This document shows, piece after piece, positions 55,845 to 64,000 of a DNA stretch of 64,000 nt. The notes under the pieces are model-generated. The model did no database searches. It was not told the DNA's origin and was given only the letters and a program-made list of their open reading frames with translations. Each line of letters opens with the position of its first letter. The stretch's first letter is position 1. Position numbers and translations under genes: made by a program. The stretch is from Sphaerospermopsis sp. SIO1G1 (lineage in GTDB: Bacteria > Cyanobacteriota > Cyanobacteriia > Cyanobacteriales > Nostocaceae): positions 276,384-340,383 of the forward strand of contig JAAHFX010000004.1 of NCBI GenBank assembly GCA_010672785.1. Reading direction: 5' to 3'.

Positions 55845-56402
55845 TTAAGAATCTACTGACTGTAATTCTTCCAATTTTACTAATACCTCTGCACTGTGAA
55901 TATTAGGATTCACCTTGACAAAAGTATCTCGGAGAATACCTTGTGGATCAATAATAAAACTATGACGCATGGATACAAAACCAATCCAAGAACCATAGGC
56001 CTTACTAACTGAACCATCAGTATCAGCTAAGAGGGGAAATTTTAACCCTTCTGAATCACAAAAATCTGCATGGGAATCAATGTCATCAGCACTAACACCA
56101 ATAATTCGAGTATTTTTTTGCAGATACTGGGGTAGGTCTTGCTGGAAGCGTCTTGCTTCAATAGTACAACCAGAGGTGAAGTCTTTGGGGTAAAAATATA
56201 AAACTACCCATTGGCCACGAAAATCATCAAGGGAGATTTTACCATCTCCTGTGTTGGTGGGTAAGGTAAAATCTGGTGCTGGTTGATTAATTGCTGGTAG
56301 TTTACCACCCAAAGCTACTGCTGTGGGGGTAATGTGAAACCAACTGAATAAAGACAAACAGCTAGCCAGTAGGATAGTGATAAAATTGCGCCGAGAAATC
56401 AT
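55845..56402 (-). CDS. Peroxiredoxin (BCP/PrxQ type) with N-terminal export signal
   Basis: 185 residues from M at 56402 (ATG 56435 would add 11). MISRRNFITILLASCLSLFS is a twin-Arg-like or membrane signal, placing the enzyme in the lumen or periplasm. The AhpC/TSA fold shows PAPDFTLPTN and YFYPKDFTSGCTIEARRF. The peroxidatic Cys is present (SGCT), but the PrxQ resolving Cys five residues later is Arg, so it may work as a 1-Cys enzyme or use the later Cys in FCDSEGL. Confidence 0.88.
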   Translation of the reverse strand: MISRRNFITILLASCLSLFSWFHITPTAVALGGKLPAINQPAPDFTLPTNTGDGKISLDDFRGQWVVLYFYPKDFTSGCTIEARRFQQDLPQYLQKNTRIIGVSADDIDSHADFCDSEGLKFPLLADTDGSVSKAYGSWIGFVSMRHSFIIDPQGILRDTFVKVNPNIHSAEVLVKLEELQSVDS

Positions 56403-56457
56403 TGTTGTTAACCAGAATTGTAAGTTACTTAACATAAGTTAACATTCTGGGTGACTA

Positions 56458-56706
56458 TTATTCAGCTTCGGAGTTAGATATCACGGAATTATCTATGCTT
56501 TCAATATATTGACTATCTATGAGGAAATGACCTCTAGCAAACCTTACACTCCAGTATCCTCCAGGACGACGGTCAGTAACTGTACCTTCTTCCCCAATGC
56601 TAACCAGATCAGGAGGACGTAACATGGGCATAGGGTCAGCGGTTTTAATGTAAGGTGGTAAAGCGACGATACGGACTTGACTACCAACAGGAAATTCTTG
56701 AGACAT
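56458..56706 (-). CDS. sipA: SipA, NblS-interacting regulator (DUF3148)
   Basis: 82 residues. The sequence RIVALPPYIKTADPMPMLRP and EEGTVTDRRPGGYWSVRFAR is the SipA signature. SipA stimulates the histidine kinase NblS (high light and nutrient stress) in Synechococcus. It has an SH3-like beta-barrel and an acidic tail. It precedes the peroxiredoxin gene by about 56 bases on the same strand and may be co-transcribed. Confidence 0.92.
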   Translation of the reverse strand: MSQEFPVGSQVRIVALPPYIKTADPMPMLRPPDLVSIGEEGTVTDRRPGGYWSVRFARGHFLIDSQYIESIDNSVISNSEAE

Positions 56707-56777
56707 TTGCAGCTACTTCAGGTTAACTTAATTTTAATAGGTATTTTCAAATTTTATCTCTCATTTTCCTCTGTTTT

Positions 56778-58133
56778 ATGACTTTTGTATTACCCAGTTC
56801 ATATAATTTCTTACCTCGGTTTTATCGGTTAGCTAGTGTAAGTATGCTTTCTAACATGATGATTCCGTTAGCTGGTTTAGTAGATACTGCTTTTTTAGGA
56901 CATTTGGCAGATATTCGCCATTTAGCTGGAGTGATTTTAGGAACTATCTTATTTGATTATCTGTACCGAGTTTTAAAGTTTCTGCGTTCTAGTACCAATA
57001 CTATAACAGCCCAAGCAACAGGACTTGATCAACCAAAAGAAGTTGTATTAGTTGGGTTACGCAGTGGGTTAATAGGTTTATCTTTGGGTTTATTGATTAT
57101 TTTGTTGCAATATCCAATCCAAAAATTTGGTTTTTTTGTGTTGAGTGGTTCTCCTGATATTGAAATTTCTGGAATGAACTATTTTAATGGCAGAATTTGG
57201 GGTGCGCCGGCGGTTTTATTAAACTTTGTTTTTTTTGGTTGGTTTTTAGGGAGAGAAATGAATGGTGTGGTTTTATTAATGTCTATTATTACTAATGGTG
57301 CTAACGTCGTGCTTGACTATTTCATGATTGTTAAATGGGGTTGGGAAAGCATGGGTGCAGGTTTAGCTACTGCTTTCAGTCAGTATTTAGGTTTAATAGT
57401 TGGTTTGGTTGCAGCTATTTTCACTATTCAAGGAAAGGTATTTTTAGATGCTATTTCCGAATTATTTGATTGGGTAGCAATTAAGAATAATGTGATCCTA
57501 AAAAGTAATATTTTGATTAGGTTTTTAATTTTAATTTCTGTTTATTCTATCTTTACCAATTTAAGTGCAGGGATGGGAAAAATAGTTTTGTCAGAAAATG
57601 GTTTACTATTGCAGATTGCTCTGTTTAGTCAATTTACTGTGCAAGGTGTGGGGGTAACAACACAAACTTTGACTGGTAATTTTAAGAGTAAAGGCAATCA
57701 ATCACAGATGTTACCATTACTAATTACATCTATAATTTCCGCCTTGGCGATCGCTCTATCATTTGTGTTTGTGTCAGTTGTTTTTCCTGAACAAGTTTTT
57801 GGTTTGTTGACTAATCATGAAGAAATTAGTTCTCATATCACTGATTATACAATTTGGTTATTGCCAGTATTAATAATTACGGCATTAGCTTTTATGCTCG
57901 AAGGTTATTTTATTGGTTTAAAGGAAGGTGTAATTTTAAGAAATGCTGTTTTAATAGCTTTCTTTATTGGTTTTGTACCTCTAGCGATCGCCGCTTGGTA
58001 TTTTCAGAGTAATCATCTTCTCTGGGGAACGCTGGTTTCTTATATGGCAATTTTAATGGTTGTTTTAGCAGTACAAGTACCTGGAACTTTACACCAGAGT
58101 AATAATATCAAAGATTCAATAGTCAGAAGTTAG
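56778..58133 (+). CDS. MATE family efflux transporter (DinF-like)
   Basis: 451 residues with 12 transmembrane helices. It begins RLASVSMLSNMMIPLAGLVD then TAFLGHL, the DinF-branch MATE signature. A MATE with this outline is named GntT in guanitoxin clusters, but no other guanitoxin gene is here, so a toxin role should not be assumed. Substrate unknown; driven by a Na+ or H+ gradient. Confidence 0.9.
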   Translation: MTFVLPSSYNFLPRFYRLASVSMLSNMMIPLAGLVDTAFLGHLADIRHLAGVILGTILFDYLYRVLKFLRSSTNTITAQATGLDQPKEVVLVGLRSGLIGLSLGLLIILLQYPIQKFGFFVLSGSPDIEISGMNYFNGRIWGAPAVLLNFVFFGWFLGREMNGVVLLMSIITNGANVVLDYFMIVKWGWESMGAGLATAFSQYLGLIVGLVAAIFTIQGKVFLDAISELFDWVAIKNNVILKSNILIRFLILISVYSIFTNLSAGMGKIVLSENGLLLQIALFSQFTVQGVGVTTQTLTGNFKSKGNQSQMLPLLITSIISALAIALSFVFVSVVFPEQVFGLLTNHEEISSHITDYTIWLLPVLIITALAFMLEGYFIGLKEGVILRNAVLIAFFIGFVPLAIAAWYFQSNHLLWGTLVSYMAILMVVLAVQVPGTLHQSNNIKDSIVRS

Positions 58134-58292
58134 TTATCAGTTTTCAGTTGTCAGTTATTAGTTATCAGTTATCAGTTATCAGTTATTAGTTACCAGTTAT
58201 CAGTTTTAAGTTATCGCTATTCACTATTCACTGTTTACTGTTCACTATTCACTGTTTACTGTTCACTGTTCACTGTTCACTGTTTACTGTTC
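58134..58292. repeat. STRR arrays (CAGTTAT; TTCACTG/TTTACTG)
   Basis: About ten CAGTTAT-type units are followed at 58215-58290 by about ten TTCACTG/TTTACTG units. The order mirrors, in inverse orientation, the array at 28971-29224. The remaining spacer up to 58470 is empty. Confidence 0.9.
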
Positions 58293-58470
58293 CCTCTGGC
58301 TGAAGTAAGAGGCGTATAATCAGGAATGTTCTCTTTTTTATCTCCTGAAAATATGAGGCTTTAGACCACAATTTTTCGGTAAACATTCAGTAGTCAAAAT
58401 TTATTTAATAGCTAAACACTGACTACTGAAACAATTACCTTAAAATCTAAATAGAATTATTTTTACCTTG

Positions 58471-58935
58471 TTAACGACGTGATCTTCTATTTTGCCTCAT
58501 TTGTTCAATTTGTTCTAGTTGTGCAGGAGTTAAAATAGCTTTCATTTGTTGTTTTGCTGAATCTTTTATTGCCCGCATTTGATTTTTTTGTGCATCTGTT
58601 AAATTCAAGCTAGCGAAGGGGTGTTTCTTTCTTTTACCTCTACCTCTACCCTCACCTTGTAAAGCTTGACTTCTCCGTTGTTCCATTTCAGCTTTTAATT
58701 GTTCTTTTTGAGTGGGGGTTAAAACATTTAACATTTTATCCCGAGTATCGCGGCGAATTGCCATGATTTTTGTCTTTTGTTCCTCTGTTAATCCTAACTT
58801 TTTCCAAGCACCTTTACGACGATATTCTTTCCCTTGTTGGGGAGCAGGAGCATCTTGTGCTTGTGCTATGAAAGGGGTTGCAGTTAGAGTAACGGCAAAT
58901 GCAGCAGCAATTAATGATAATGTTTTGATTTTCAT
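58471..58935 (-). CDS. Spy/CpxP-like LTxxQ periplasmic protein
   Basis: 154 residues. Signal peptide (SLIAAAFAVTLTATPFIAQA), then two repeats each with two LTxxQ motifs (LTEEQ, LTPTQ, LTDAQ, LTPAQ), helical and strongly basic (KRKK, RRSRR end). Spy-like proteins are periplasmic chaperones or modulators of envelope-stress kinases. It is divergent from the histidine kinase gene at 59097 and separated by 161 bases, so it may be a target or feedback partner of that system. Confidence 0.85.
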   Translation of the reverse strand: MKIKTLSLIAAAFAVTLTATPFIAQAQDAPAPQQGKEYRRKGAWKKLGLTEEQKTKIMAIRRDTRDKMLNVLTPTQKEQLKAEMEQRRSQALQGEGRGRGKRKKHPFASLNLTDAQKNQMRAIKDSAKQQMKAILTPAQLEQIEQMRQNRRSRR

Positions 58936-59096
58936 AATTTACCTGGTTTTTCCTGTTTAGATGTCACCATCATAAACAATCATCAATAAAAAATGGATGA
59001 GGAAAAAGTCACATTTTGACCCATGACTTTAGTCATGTTCTCAATCATATTCATCCATAGGATAATACAATTACAGTTTCAGATCGTTGATTTATT

Positions 59097-60323
59097 ATGT
59101 CTCATCCTATTCAATTTAATAATCATCCCTTCCGGTTTTTACTTTATTTAGAATGGGTATTACTAGGACTATCTGCATTAGTAGTTATTGCACCTACTCC
59201 ACCACATAGAATGCCTAATGCACATTTTCCGGAATTAACTATCTTTAGTTTGATTATGTTTGGGATGATGGGTTTAAGGTTGCCTGTAAAAAGTAATTTA
59301 TCAAAAATTTTATACACCGCTATAGAAATATTTTTAATTTTGATTGGCGGTCATTTTGGTGGTAAAATTGCACGACTATTTCCATTCTTTTATTTGATTT
59401 TAGTAACCCGTAGTTGTTTAATTTTTAAATTACCTGGTCGCTTAACCATAACTTTGTTATCTTTTATCTTATTTCTATTAACTTTAAGACAGCGTTTACC
59501 TCCCCATCGCTATCGTTTACCACCAGCATTCCAAGAAAAATTCCGGCTATTTAGTTTTGTCTTTGCTGTTTTGTTTGCTTTGGGTTTGGTGTTTGTATTA
59601 TTATTAATGAATGCTGTTTTATCTGAAAGAGAAAGTCGAGACAAACTCACTCGTGCTAACGAAAAACTGCGTCAATATGCTCTGAAAATCGAAAATCAAG
59701 CAACCCTAGAAGAACGTAATCGAATTGCCAGAGAAATACATGATTCTTTGGGTCATTCTTTAACTGCTTTAAATTTACAATTAGAAACTGCTTTAAAACT
59801 TTCCCAATCTGATATACCCAGAGCGATGACATTTTTAGTAACAGCTAAGGAATTAGCTTCCAAAGCACTCCAAGATGTTCGTCAGTCAGTTTCTACCATG
59901 CGAATACAACCTTTACAAGAAAAATCTTTAGGGGAAGCAGTGGAAATTTTAGCAGCAAATTTTCAGCGTTCCAGTGGTATTGCTATCAAATGTCAGATTC
60001 AGATTCAGCACCCCTTACCTGTAGAAATGAATATACCCATTTATCGCATTATTCAAGAGTCAATTACAAATATTGCTAAATATGCCCAAGCTTCAATTGT
60101 TAACTTAGTTCTAATTAGTGACATCAATAGTGTAAAATTAACTATTGAAGATAATGGTCAAGGTTTTAATGTACAACAAAATACCACAGGTTTTGGTTTA
60201 CAAAGTATGCGTGATCGAACTCTCGCATTAGGTGGAGAATTTACTATTAATTCTGCTCGGAATGCTGGATGCCAAATTCTAGTTTTCATTCCTTTAAATC
60301 AGTCATTAATCAGTGGTAATTAA
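59097..60323 (+). CDS. Membrane sensor histidine kinase (NarX/DesK type)
   Basis: 408 residues. Four to five N-terminal transmembrane helices (residues 13-35, 45-60, 75-125, 155-180) carry no large periplasmic domain. Then comes HisKA_3 with the phospho-His in RNRIAREIHDSLGHSLTALN and HATPase motifs ESITNIAKYAQ, DNGQGF and GFGLQSMRDR. The short loops suggest sensing in the membrane. Its response regulator follows at 60695. Confidence 0.92.
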   Translation: MSHPIQFNNHPFRFLLYLEWVLLGLSALVVIAPTPPHRMPNAHFPELTIFSLIMFGMMGLRLPVKSNLSKILYTAIEIFLILIGGHFGGKIARLFPFFYLILVTRSCLIFKLPGRLTITLLSFILFLLTLRQRLPPHRYRLPPAFQEKFRLFSFVFAVLFALGLVFVLLLMNAVLSERESRDKLTRANEKLRQYALKIENQATLEERNRIAREIHDSLGHSLTALNLQLETALKLSQSDIPRAMTFLVTAKELASKALQDVRQSVSTMRIQPLQEKSLGEAVEILAANFQRSSGIAIKCQIQIQHPLPVEMNIPIYRIIQESITNIAKYAQASIVNLVLISDINSVKLTIEDNGQGFNVQQNTTGFGLQSMRDRTLALGGEFTINSARNAGCQILVFIPLNQSLISGN

Positions 60324-60547
60324 TATAATAGATACTTCCCGATTTGATTTATGTCCATTTACTGTGGTGTAATTCATATTTTTTTGGAGGTAGGGAATAG
60401 GGAATAAATCAGAAAAAATTCTGTGTATACTAACTAAGTTTTGCTCAATAATCAAATAGAATTCCCATAGCTTTTATCAGTATCATGAAATATACATCAA
60501 ATTTTTCCCTATCAAAAGTTTCCTAAACATAAAAAATATCTTGATTT

Positions 60548-60624
60548 GTAGGTTGGGTTGAGGCACAAAACCCAAGAAATAGGTTGAGTTTATGTTGGGT
60601 TTCACTTTGTTCAACCCAACCTAC
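60548..60624. repeat. Palindromic element GTAGGTTGGGTTG, copy 1
   Basis: GTAGGTTGGGTTG at the left and CAACCCAACCTAC at the right are perfect inverted repeats around CACAAAACCCAAG. Related copies are at 63001-63089 and 63825-63914. It lies between the kinase and its regulator. A GGGAATAGGGAAT family B fragment is at 60388-60405. Confidence 0.75.
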
Positions 60625-60694
60625 GGAAAAATGGCTAAGGTATTGTAGTAATTGACTACTTTCCAGAAGTTAGAAATTATAGTAATAAATCCTC

Positions 60695-61345
60695 ATGATT
60701 ACAATTCTATTAGTAGATGATCAAAATTTAATCCGTCAAGGGTTAAGAGCATTATTGGAATTAGAAAGCGACTTAGAAATAGTTGCAGAAGCAGAAAATG
60801 GCGAAATTGCTATTGAATTAGTGGCAGAATTACAACCCAATGTGGTGCTAATGGATATTAGAATGCCAATTATGGATGGAGTTGCTGCAACTAAAGAAAT
60901 TAATAGTCGCTTCCCCAACACCAAAGTTTTAGTTTTAACCACCTTTGATGATGATGAATATGTTAAAGCAGCATTGAATAATGGAGCAATGGGTTACTTA
61001 CTTAAAGATACTCCTTCTGAAGAATTAGCCGCTGCTATCCGTGTTGTTGATAAAGGATATTCTCAACTTGGACCAGGTATAGTTGATAAACTTTTAAATC
61101 CATTTACTTCTAATACAACTAATGAAGCATCTTCCTTACCTCCAGGTTTATCTGAATTAACACCTAGAGAAAAAGAAGTATTACAATTAATTGCTACGGG
61201 TGCTAGTAACAGAGAAATAGCTCAAACCCTTTATATTTCCGAAGGAACAGTTAAAAATCATGTAACAAATATCTTAAACCGCTTGGAATTACGCGATCGC
61301 ACTCAAGCTGCTATCCTGGCTAATACATTTTTATCATCTTTGTAA
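60695..61345 (+). CDS. NarL/LuxR-type response regulator
   Basis: 216 residues. Receiver domain with D8/D9 and phospho-Asp54 in VVLMDIRMPIMDG, T/K switch residues LTTFDDDEYVKAAL and LLKDTP. The C-terminal LuxR HTH is LTPREKEVLQLIATGASNRE (given in part) and YISEGTVKNHVTNIL. It forms a pair with the preceding kinase despite a 371-base repeat-filled gap. Confidence 0.95.
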   Translation: MITILLVDDQNLIRQGLRALLELESDLEIVAEAENGEIAIELVAELQPNVVLMDIRMPIMDGVAATKEINSRFPNTKVLVLTTFDDDEYVKAALNNGAMGYLLKDTPSEELAAAIRVVDKGYSQLGPGIVDKLLNPFTSNTTNEASSLPPGLSELTPREKEVLQLIATGASNREIAQTLYISEGTVKNHVTNILNRLELRDRTQAAILANTFLSSL

Positions 61346-61523
61346 TTATAGCCTAGGTGAAAACTTATTTTCCAGAGAGGTCTAATGCTGATTCTTAACT
61401 TTTTATTTATGTAGTTTTGTTATACTACTTATTGAAATGTAGGATATGAGCTAGAGTTATACTAGTTACACTACTCCTGCATAAATCTTGACTGTAAGTA
61501 TTCTAGCTAGAGGCACTCTGAGC

Positions 61524-62273
61524 ATGAAACTGAAACTGATAATTGCGATCAAGAGATTCTATTTAGCAATACAAAAACCATTAGCTTTTGTATGCATTTT
61601 AATTGCAGTATTAGCTAATGTATTTGGATTAACAGCTTTACAACGAGGAGCAATACTTGGGATTGGATTTGTTATACTGCAAATATTGTTTGATATTCAC
61701 TCAGAATTGGTTCAGCCTCAATGGGCGAAACCAAAAGTTTATAATAATTACTCTAAAGCGTTTATAGAGATGGAAAGAATAATTGACGACCAAGTAAAAC
61801 GCAAGAAGACAATCTCTTTAAAGTGGCTAGGAACTTGCATGGACGTAGGTTGGCTCTTTCTTAGTCAATACTTAAAAAAAGCTATATCTGAGGAATTAGA
61901 TGTAAGCATAGATATTGAAATAATTATGCTATCACCGGATTGGAGTGAATTTGATAAAGTCAATCCGTTTTGGAAAACTGAGACAAAAAGTAAAATTGAG
62001 TCAATACAAGACTTTATAAACCAACATTCAGGAAATAAAATCAATATAAAGTTATTCACCTATAAACAGATGCCATATTATACAGGATTACTTATCAATA
62101 ATAAATACCTGTTTTTAGGACTTTGCGAGTGGGATAAAGATAAATATGGAGTGCTAGATAATGTATACACTTTATATTTAAGAGATAGTGATCCCGAAGA
62201 CCAAAAATTTATTAATCAGTACGATAGCTGGTTTTCGTTTTACTCGGGAACAGCTATTAAAACAGATAACTAG
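61524..62273 (+). CDS. Membrane protein with unknown soluble C-terminal domain
   Basis: 249 residues from ATG 61524 (AGAGG ten bases upstream; an upstream TTG at 61488 would add 12). Two transmembrane helices (residues about 17-37 and 42-62) are followed by a 190-residue cytosolic domain with ordered alpha/beta pattern: TISLKWLGTCMDVGWLFLS, DIEIIMLSPDW and KYLFLGLCEW. The end FLGLCEWDKDKYG resembles the last strands of phospholipase-D-like folds, but no HKD motif is present. Function unknown; the layout recalls membrane-anchored effectors. Confidence 0.6.
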   Translation: MKLKLIIAIKRFYLAIQKPLAFVCILIAVLANVFGLTALQRGAILGIGFVILQILFDIHSELVQPQWAKPKVYNNYSKAFIEMERIIDDQVKRKKTISLKWLGTCMDVGWLFLSQYLKKAISEELDVSIDIEIIMLSPDWSEFDKVNPFWKTETKSKIESIQDFINQHSGNKINIKLFTYKQMPYYTGLLINNKYLFLGLCEWDKDKYGVLDNVYTLYLRDSDPEDQKFINQYDSWFSFYSGTAIKTDN

Positions 62274-62293
62274 TTTTTAAGGATTGTTAACAA

Positions 62294-62384
62294 TAGACCT
62301 CTCCAGAAAAGAATGTAGAGATGTTGCATACAACCTCTCTAGAAGAGCTTAAAATCACGCATATTTAGTTTCCGGAGATGTCTA
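62294..62384. mobile_element. 91 bp MITE-like element with TA flanks
   Basis: TA-GACCTCTCCAGAAA at the left and TTTCCGGAGATGTC-TA at the right are 14 bp inverted repeats with two mismatches. Pieces of the same element lie at 61356-61384 and inside the family B copy at 21996-22025. No ORF. Confidence 0.6.
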
Positions 62385-62539
62385 TTAAAGATTTTCGTAT
62401 GAGTCATTATCCTACAAGAGATCGCATTTATCCTTTTTATATCTGCTTTTTTATTTTGTCTTCTTAGTGACTGGCGATCGCTCATTTAAACCCCGCCGTC
62501 GCCTATAATATAATTAGCTCAGAAAACAGGGAAATAGTT

Positions 62540-62998
62540 ATGGTAAAAACACCATCTCAATCTAACCTAAAAGAATTATATGAAATAGATGATTATCTTT
62601 GGATAGAAGCAACAATTAAACTTTTAAAGGAAAAAAAATTCAATGAGTTAGATTTAGAAAATTTAATTGAGGAATTAGAAGATTTGGGTAGAGAGAGAAA
62701 AAACAAAATAGAAAGTTTACTAAGGCAGATCATAATTCATCTTTTGTTGTTAGAATATTGGTCAAAAGAATATGAATATAATGCGGCTCATTGGAAAGCA
62801 GAGATTACTGAATTTAGATTTCAGATCAAGGGCATTTTAACCAAAAATTTACAAAATTATTTAGTTAGTAGATTTGAATTAATTTATGAAAATAGTCTTA
62901 AATATACGAAAACAAAAACTGAGCTTAATACTCTTCCTCAAAAATGTCCCTATAGTCTAGAACAATTATTAGATGAAGATTGGTTTCCGACAAAATAA
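62540..62998 (+). CDS. DUF29 domain-containing protein
   Basis: 152 residues, all-helical. LKELYEIDDYLWIEATIKLL, the ENLIEELEDLGRERKNKIES block and HLLLLEYWS are the DUF29 signature, a family very common in cyanobacteria and of unknown function. GGAAATAG precedes the ATG. Confidence 0.92.
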   Translation: MVKTPSQSNLKELYEIDDYLWIEATIKLLKEKKFNELDLENLIEELEDLGRERKNKIESLLRQIIIHLLLLEYWSKEYEYNAAHWKAEITEFRFQIKGILTKNLQNYLVSRFELIYENSLKYTKTKTELNTLPQKCPYSLEQLLDEDWFPTK

Positions 62999-63000
62999 TA

Positions 63001-63089
63001 GTAGGTTGAGTTAAACAAAGTGTAACCCAAAAAATATTGTTAAAGATAATGATTGATTATGTTGAATTTGGGTTTAAAACCCAACCTAC
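63001..63089. repeat. Palindromic element GTAGGTTGRGTT, copy 2
   Basis: GTAGGTTGAGTTAAAC at the left and AAACCCAACCTAC at the right. The interior AATGATTGATTATGTT is shared with copy 3 at 63825-63914. It starts three bases after the DUF29 stop codon. Confidence 0.7.
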
Positions 63090-63159
63090 AGGCTGCCGTA
63101 ATGACTCGATAGCAGATTGATTCATGATAGAATGAATTAAAGTCAAGAAGTTAAATTAT

Positions 63160-63399
63160 ATGGACAACAAAACCAAAAAAATTTATAACTACACCGTGAT
63201 TCTGGAAAAAGAGTTAGATGGTGGTTATCACGCTTTTTGTCCTGTTCTCAAAGGTTGTCATTCTCAGGGTGACACGTTTGAAGAAACAATTGAAAATATT
63301 ACAGAAGCTATTGAATTATATCTTGAAAGTTTAATGGCTGATAATCAACCTATTCCTAAAGAAGATTTAATTTTTAAGCCATTAAATATTTTAGTATGA
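63160..63399 (+). CDS. hicB: HicB-type antitoxin
   Basis: 79 residues with the degraded RNase H fold of HicB: YTVILEKELDGGYHAFCPVL, CHSQGDTFEETIENITEAIE. It has no added DNA-binding domain, which is the short HicB form. Stop and hicA start overlap by four bases (ATGA). Antitoxin-first order. Confidence 0.92.
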   Translation: MDNKTKKIYNYTVILEKELDGGYHAFCPVLKGCHSQGDTFEETIENITEAIELYLESLMADNQPIPKEDLIFKPLNILV

Positions 63400-63626
63400 G
63401 TCAGTATCCTACAGTCAAAGCTAAGGAATTTATTAGAGTTATTGAAACATTAGGCTTTTATTTTGATCGCCAAAAAGGTAGTCATGCTATCTATAAAAAT
63501 AGTAATGGCTGTAGAGTTATTGTTCCTATTCATTCAGGGAAAGATATTAAACCAGGTACTCTCATGGGAATGATTCAAGATATTGGTATTGATAAAGAAA
63601 CATTTTTCGAGTTGTTACGAAAATAA
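63396..63626 (+). CDS. hicA: HicA-type toxin (mRNA interferase)
   Basis: 76 residues; dsRBD-like HicA fold with GFYFDRQKGSHAIYKN containing the active His in GSHAIY, and VPIHSGKDIKPGTLMGMIQD. All key residues are kept, so the toxin looks functional. A MITE-like element begins four bases after its stop codon. Confidence 0.93.
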   Translation: MSQYPTVKAKEFIRVIETLGFYFDRQKGSHAIYKNSNGCRVIVPIHSGKDIKPGTLMGMIQDIGIDKETFFELLRK

Positions 63627-63629
63627 GCT

Positions 63630-63755
63630 AAGACTTATGCAAAAGTCACATCACTGCGTCATTACGAGCGACAGCGACGTAATCGCAAAAATCCTGGGAT
63701 TGCTTCCCTACACTGCGTTTTAGTCGCAATGACAAATCTTCGTTGCGTAAGTCCT
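63630..63755. mobile_element. 126 bp MITE-like element, family A, copy 3
   Basis: From CTGCGTCATTACGAGCGACA onward it is almost identical to the copies at 2366 and 5989, with the same right end GCGTAAGTCCT. The left 25 bases (AAGACTTATGCAAAAGTC) differ. The total length is again 126. Confidence 0.75.
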
Positions 63756-63824
63756 GTAAGCAACAAAAGTTAACCAGAAGTTATATTTTATTGCTCACGT
63801 TTTCCAAAACAAAAACTATAAACG

Positions 63825-63914
63825 GTAGGTTGGGTTAAACGAAGTGCAACCCAACAAAACAATATTAAGGGTAATGATTGATTGTGTTGGGTTTCCTTTG
63901 TCAACCCAACCTAC
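63825..63914. repeat. Palindromic element GTAGGTTGGGTT, copy 3
   Basis: GTAGGTTGGGTTAAACGAAG at the left and CAACCCAACCTAC at the right. The interior is shared with copy 2. Confidence 0.75.
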
Positions 63915-63974
63915 TGACTCTCCAAATCATTTCCGACCGTAGCAGCCCCACAGAACAAATCTCCAAGCCCAACA

Positions 63975-64000
63975 ATGACAGAAATTAACGACAATGTTGT
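63975..64000 (+). CDS. Possible start of a gene running out of the window
   Basis: An ATG at 63975 opens a frame MTEINDNVV that is unbroken to the window end, only eight full codons. No ribosome binding site is clear. Too short to judge. Confidence 0.2.

Noticed and set aside
56778..58133. Guanitoxin export gene gntT
   Set aside because: The MATE outline fits, but no other guanitoxin biosynthesis gene is near, and this name is applied broadly to related transporters.

Overview
The window comes from a filamentous, heterocyst-forming cyanobacterium (order Nostocales). The evidence is: many GCGATCGC (HIP1) octamers, AT-rich spacers full of tandem heptanucleotide repeats (STRR) and small terminal-inverted-repeat elements, a hetZ gene followed by a PatU-like gene, a PatX-type RGSGR peptide gene, solanesyl diphosphate synthase, SipA, and the cyanobacterial alkane pathway. 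The genus cannot be fixed from sequence reading alone.

Layout. 0-6 kb: the 3' part of clpC, a repeat-rich spacer, a small patX-like gene with a DIF-type promoter, and an FAD-dependent oxidoreductase. 6-10.4 kb: the leftward alkane/fatty-acid group (ADO, AAR, accA, SDR). 10.4-12.6 kb: a long regulatory-looking spacer, an M23 peptidase and tRNA-Arg(CCG). 13-17.2 kb: an accessory island with a coupled XRE regulator, a degenerate PIN fusion and a PIN protein, a divergent pentapeptide-repeat membrane protein, and an unusual class I amidotransferase-like protein. 17.6-20.2 kb: mreBCD. 20.5-23.7 kb: ssb, a SIMPL protein, ribD and a small protein. 24-27 kb: an orphan phosphorothioation-associated methyltransferase and an M15-like protein. 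27.5-28.9 kb: an Na+/H+ antiporter. 29.8-44.5 kb: amiC, murI, a small membrane protein, sds, a hybrid kinase with two small upstream ORFs, a conserved hypothetical, hetZ, a patU-like gene and a transglutaminase-fold membrane protein. 45-51.5 kb: trmFO, a VWA protein, a coiled-coil membrane protein and a GatD-like amidotransferase. 51.8-61.4 kb: a CBS-PAS hybrid kinase, PPK2, a peroxiredoxin, sipA, a MATE transporter, a Spy-like protein and a two-component pair. 61.5-64 kb: an unknown membrane protein, DUF29, hicBA and a dense set of repeats.

Themes. Cell-wall and cell-shape genes (mreBCD, amiC, murI, M23 peptidase, GatD) and heterocyst-pattern genes (patX, hetZ, patU) recur, as expected for a multicellular cyanobacterium. 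The most novel-looking coding unit is the XRE/PIN-fusion/PIN operon at 13.06-14.66 kb, which has matching operator-like sites in its divergent promoter. The spacers hold several families of roughly 80-190 bp elements, some flanked by TA, and heptamer arrays that in two places form the stop codon of a neighbouring gene. All calls are from reading sequence and translations; no database search was run.
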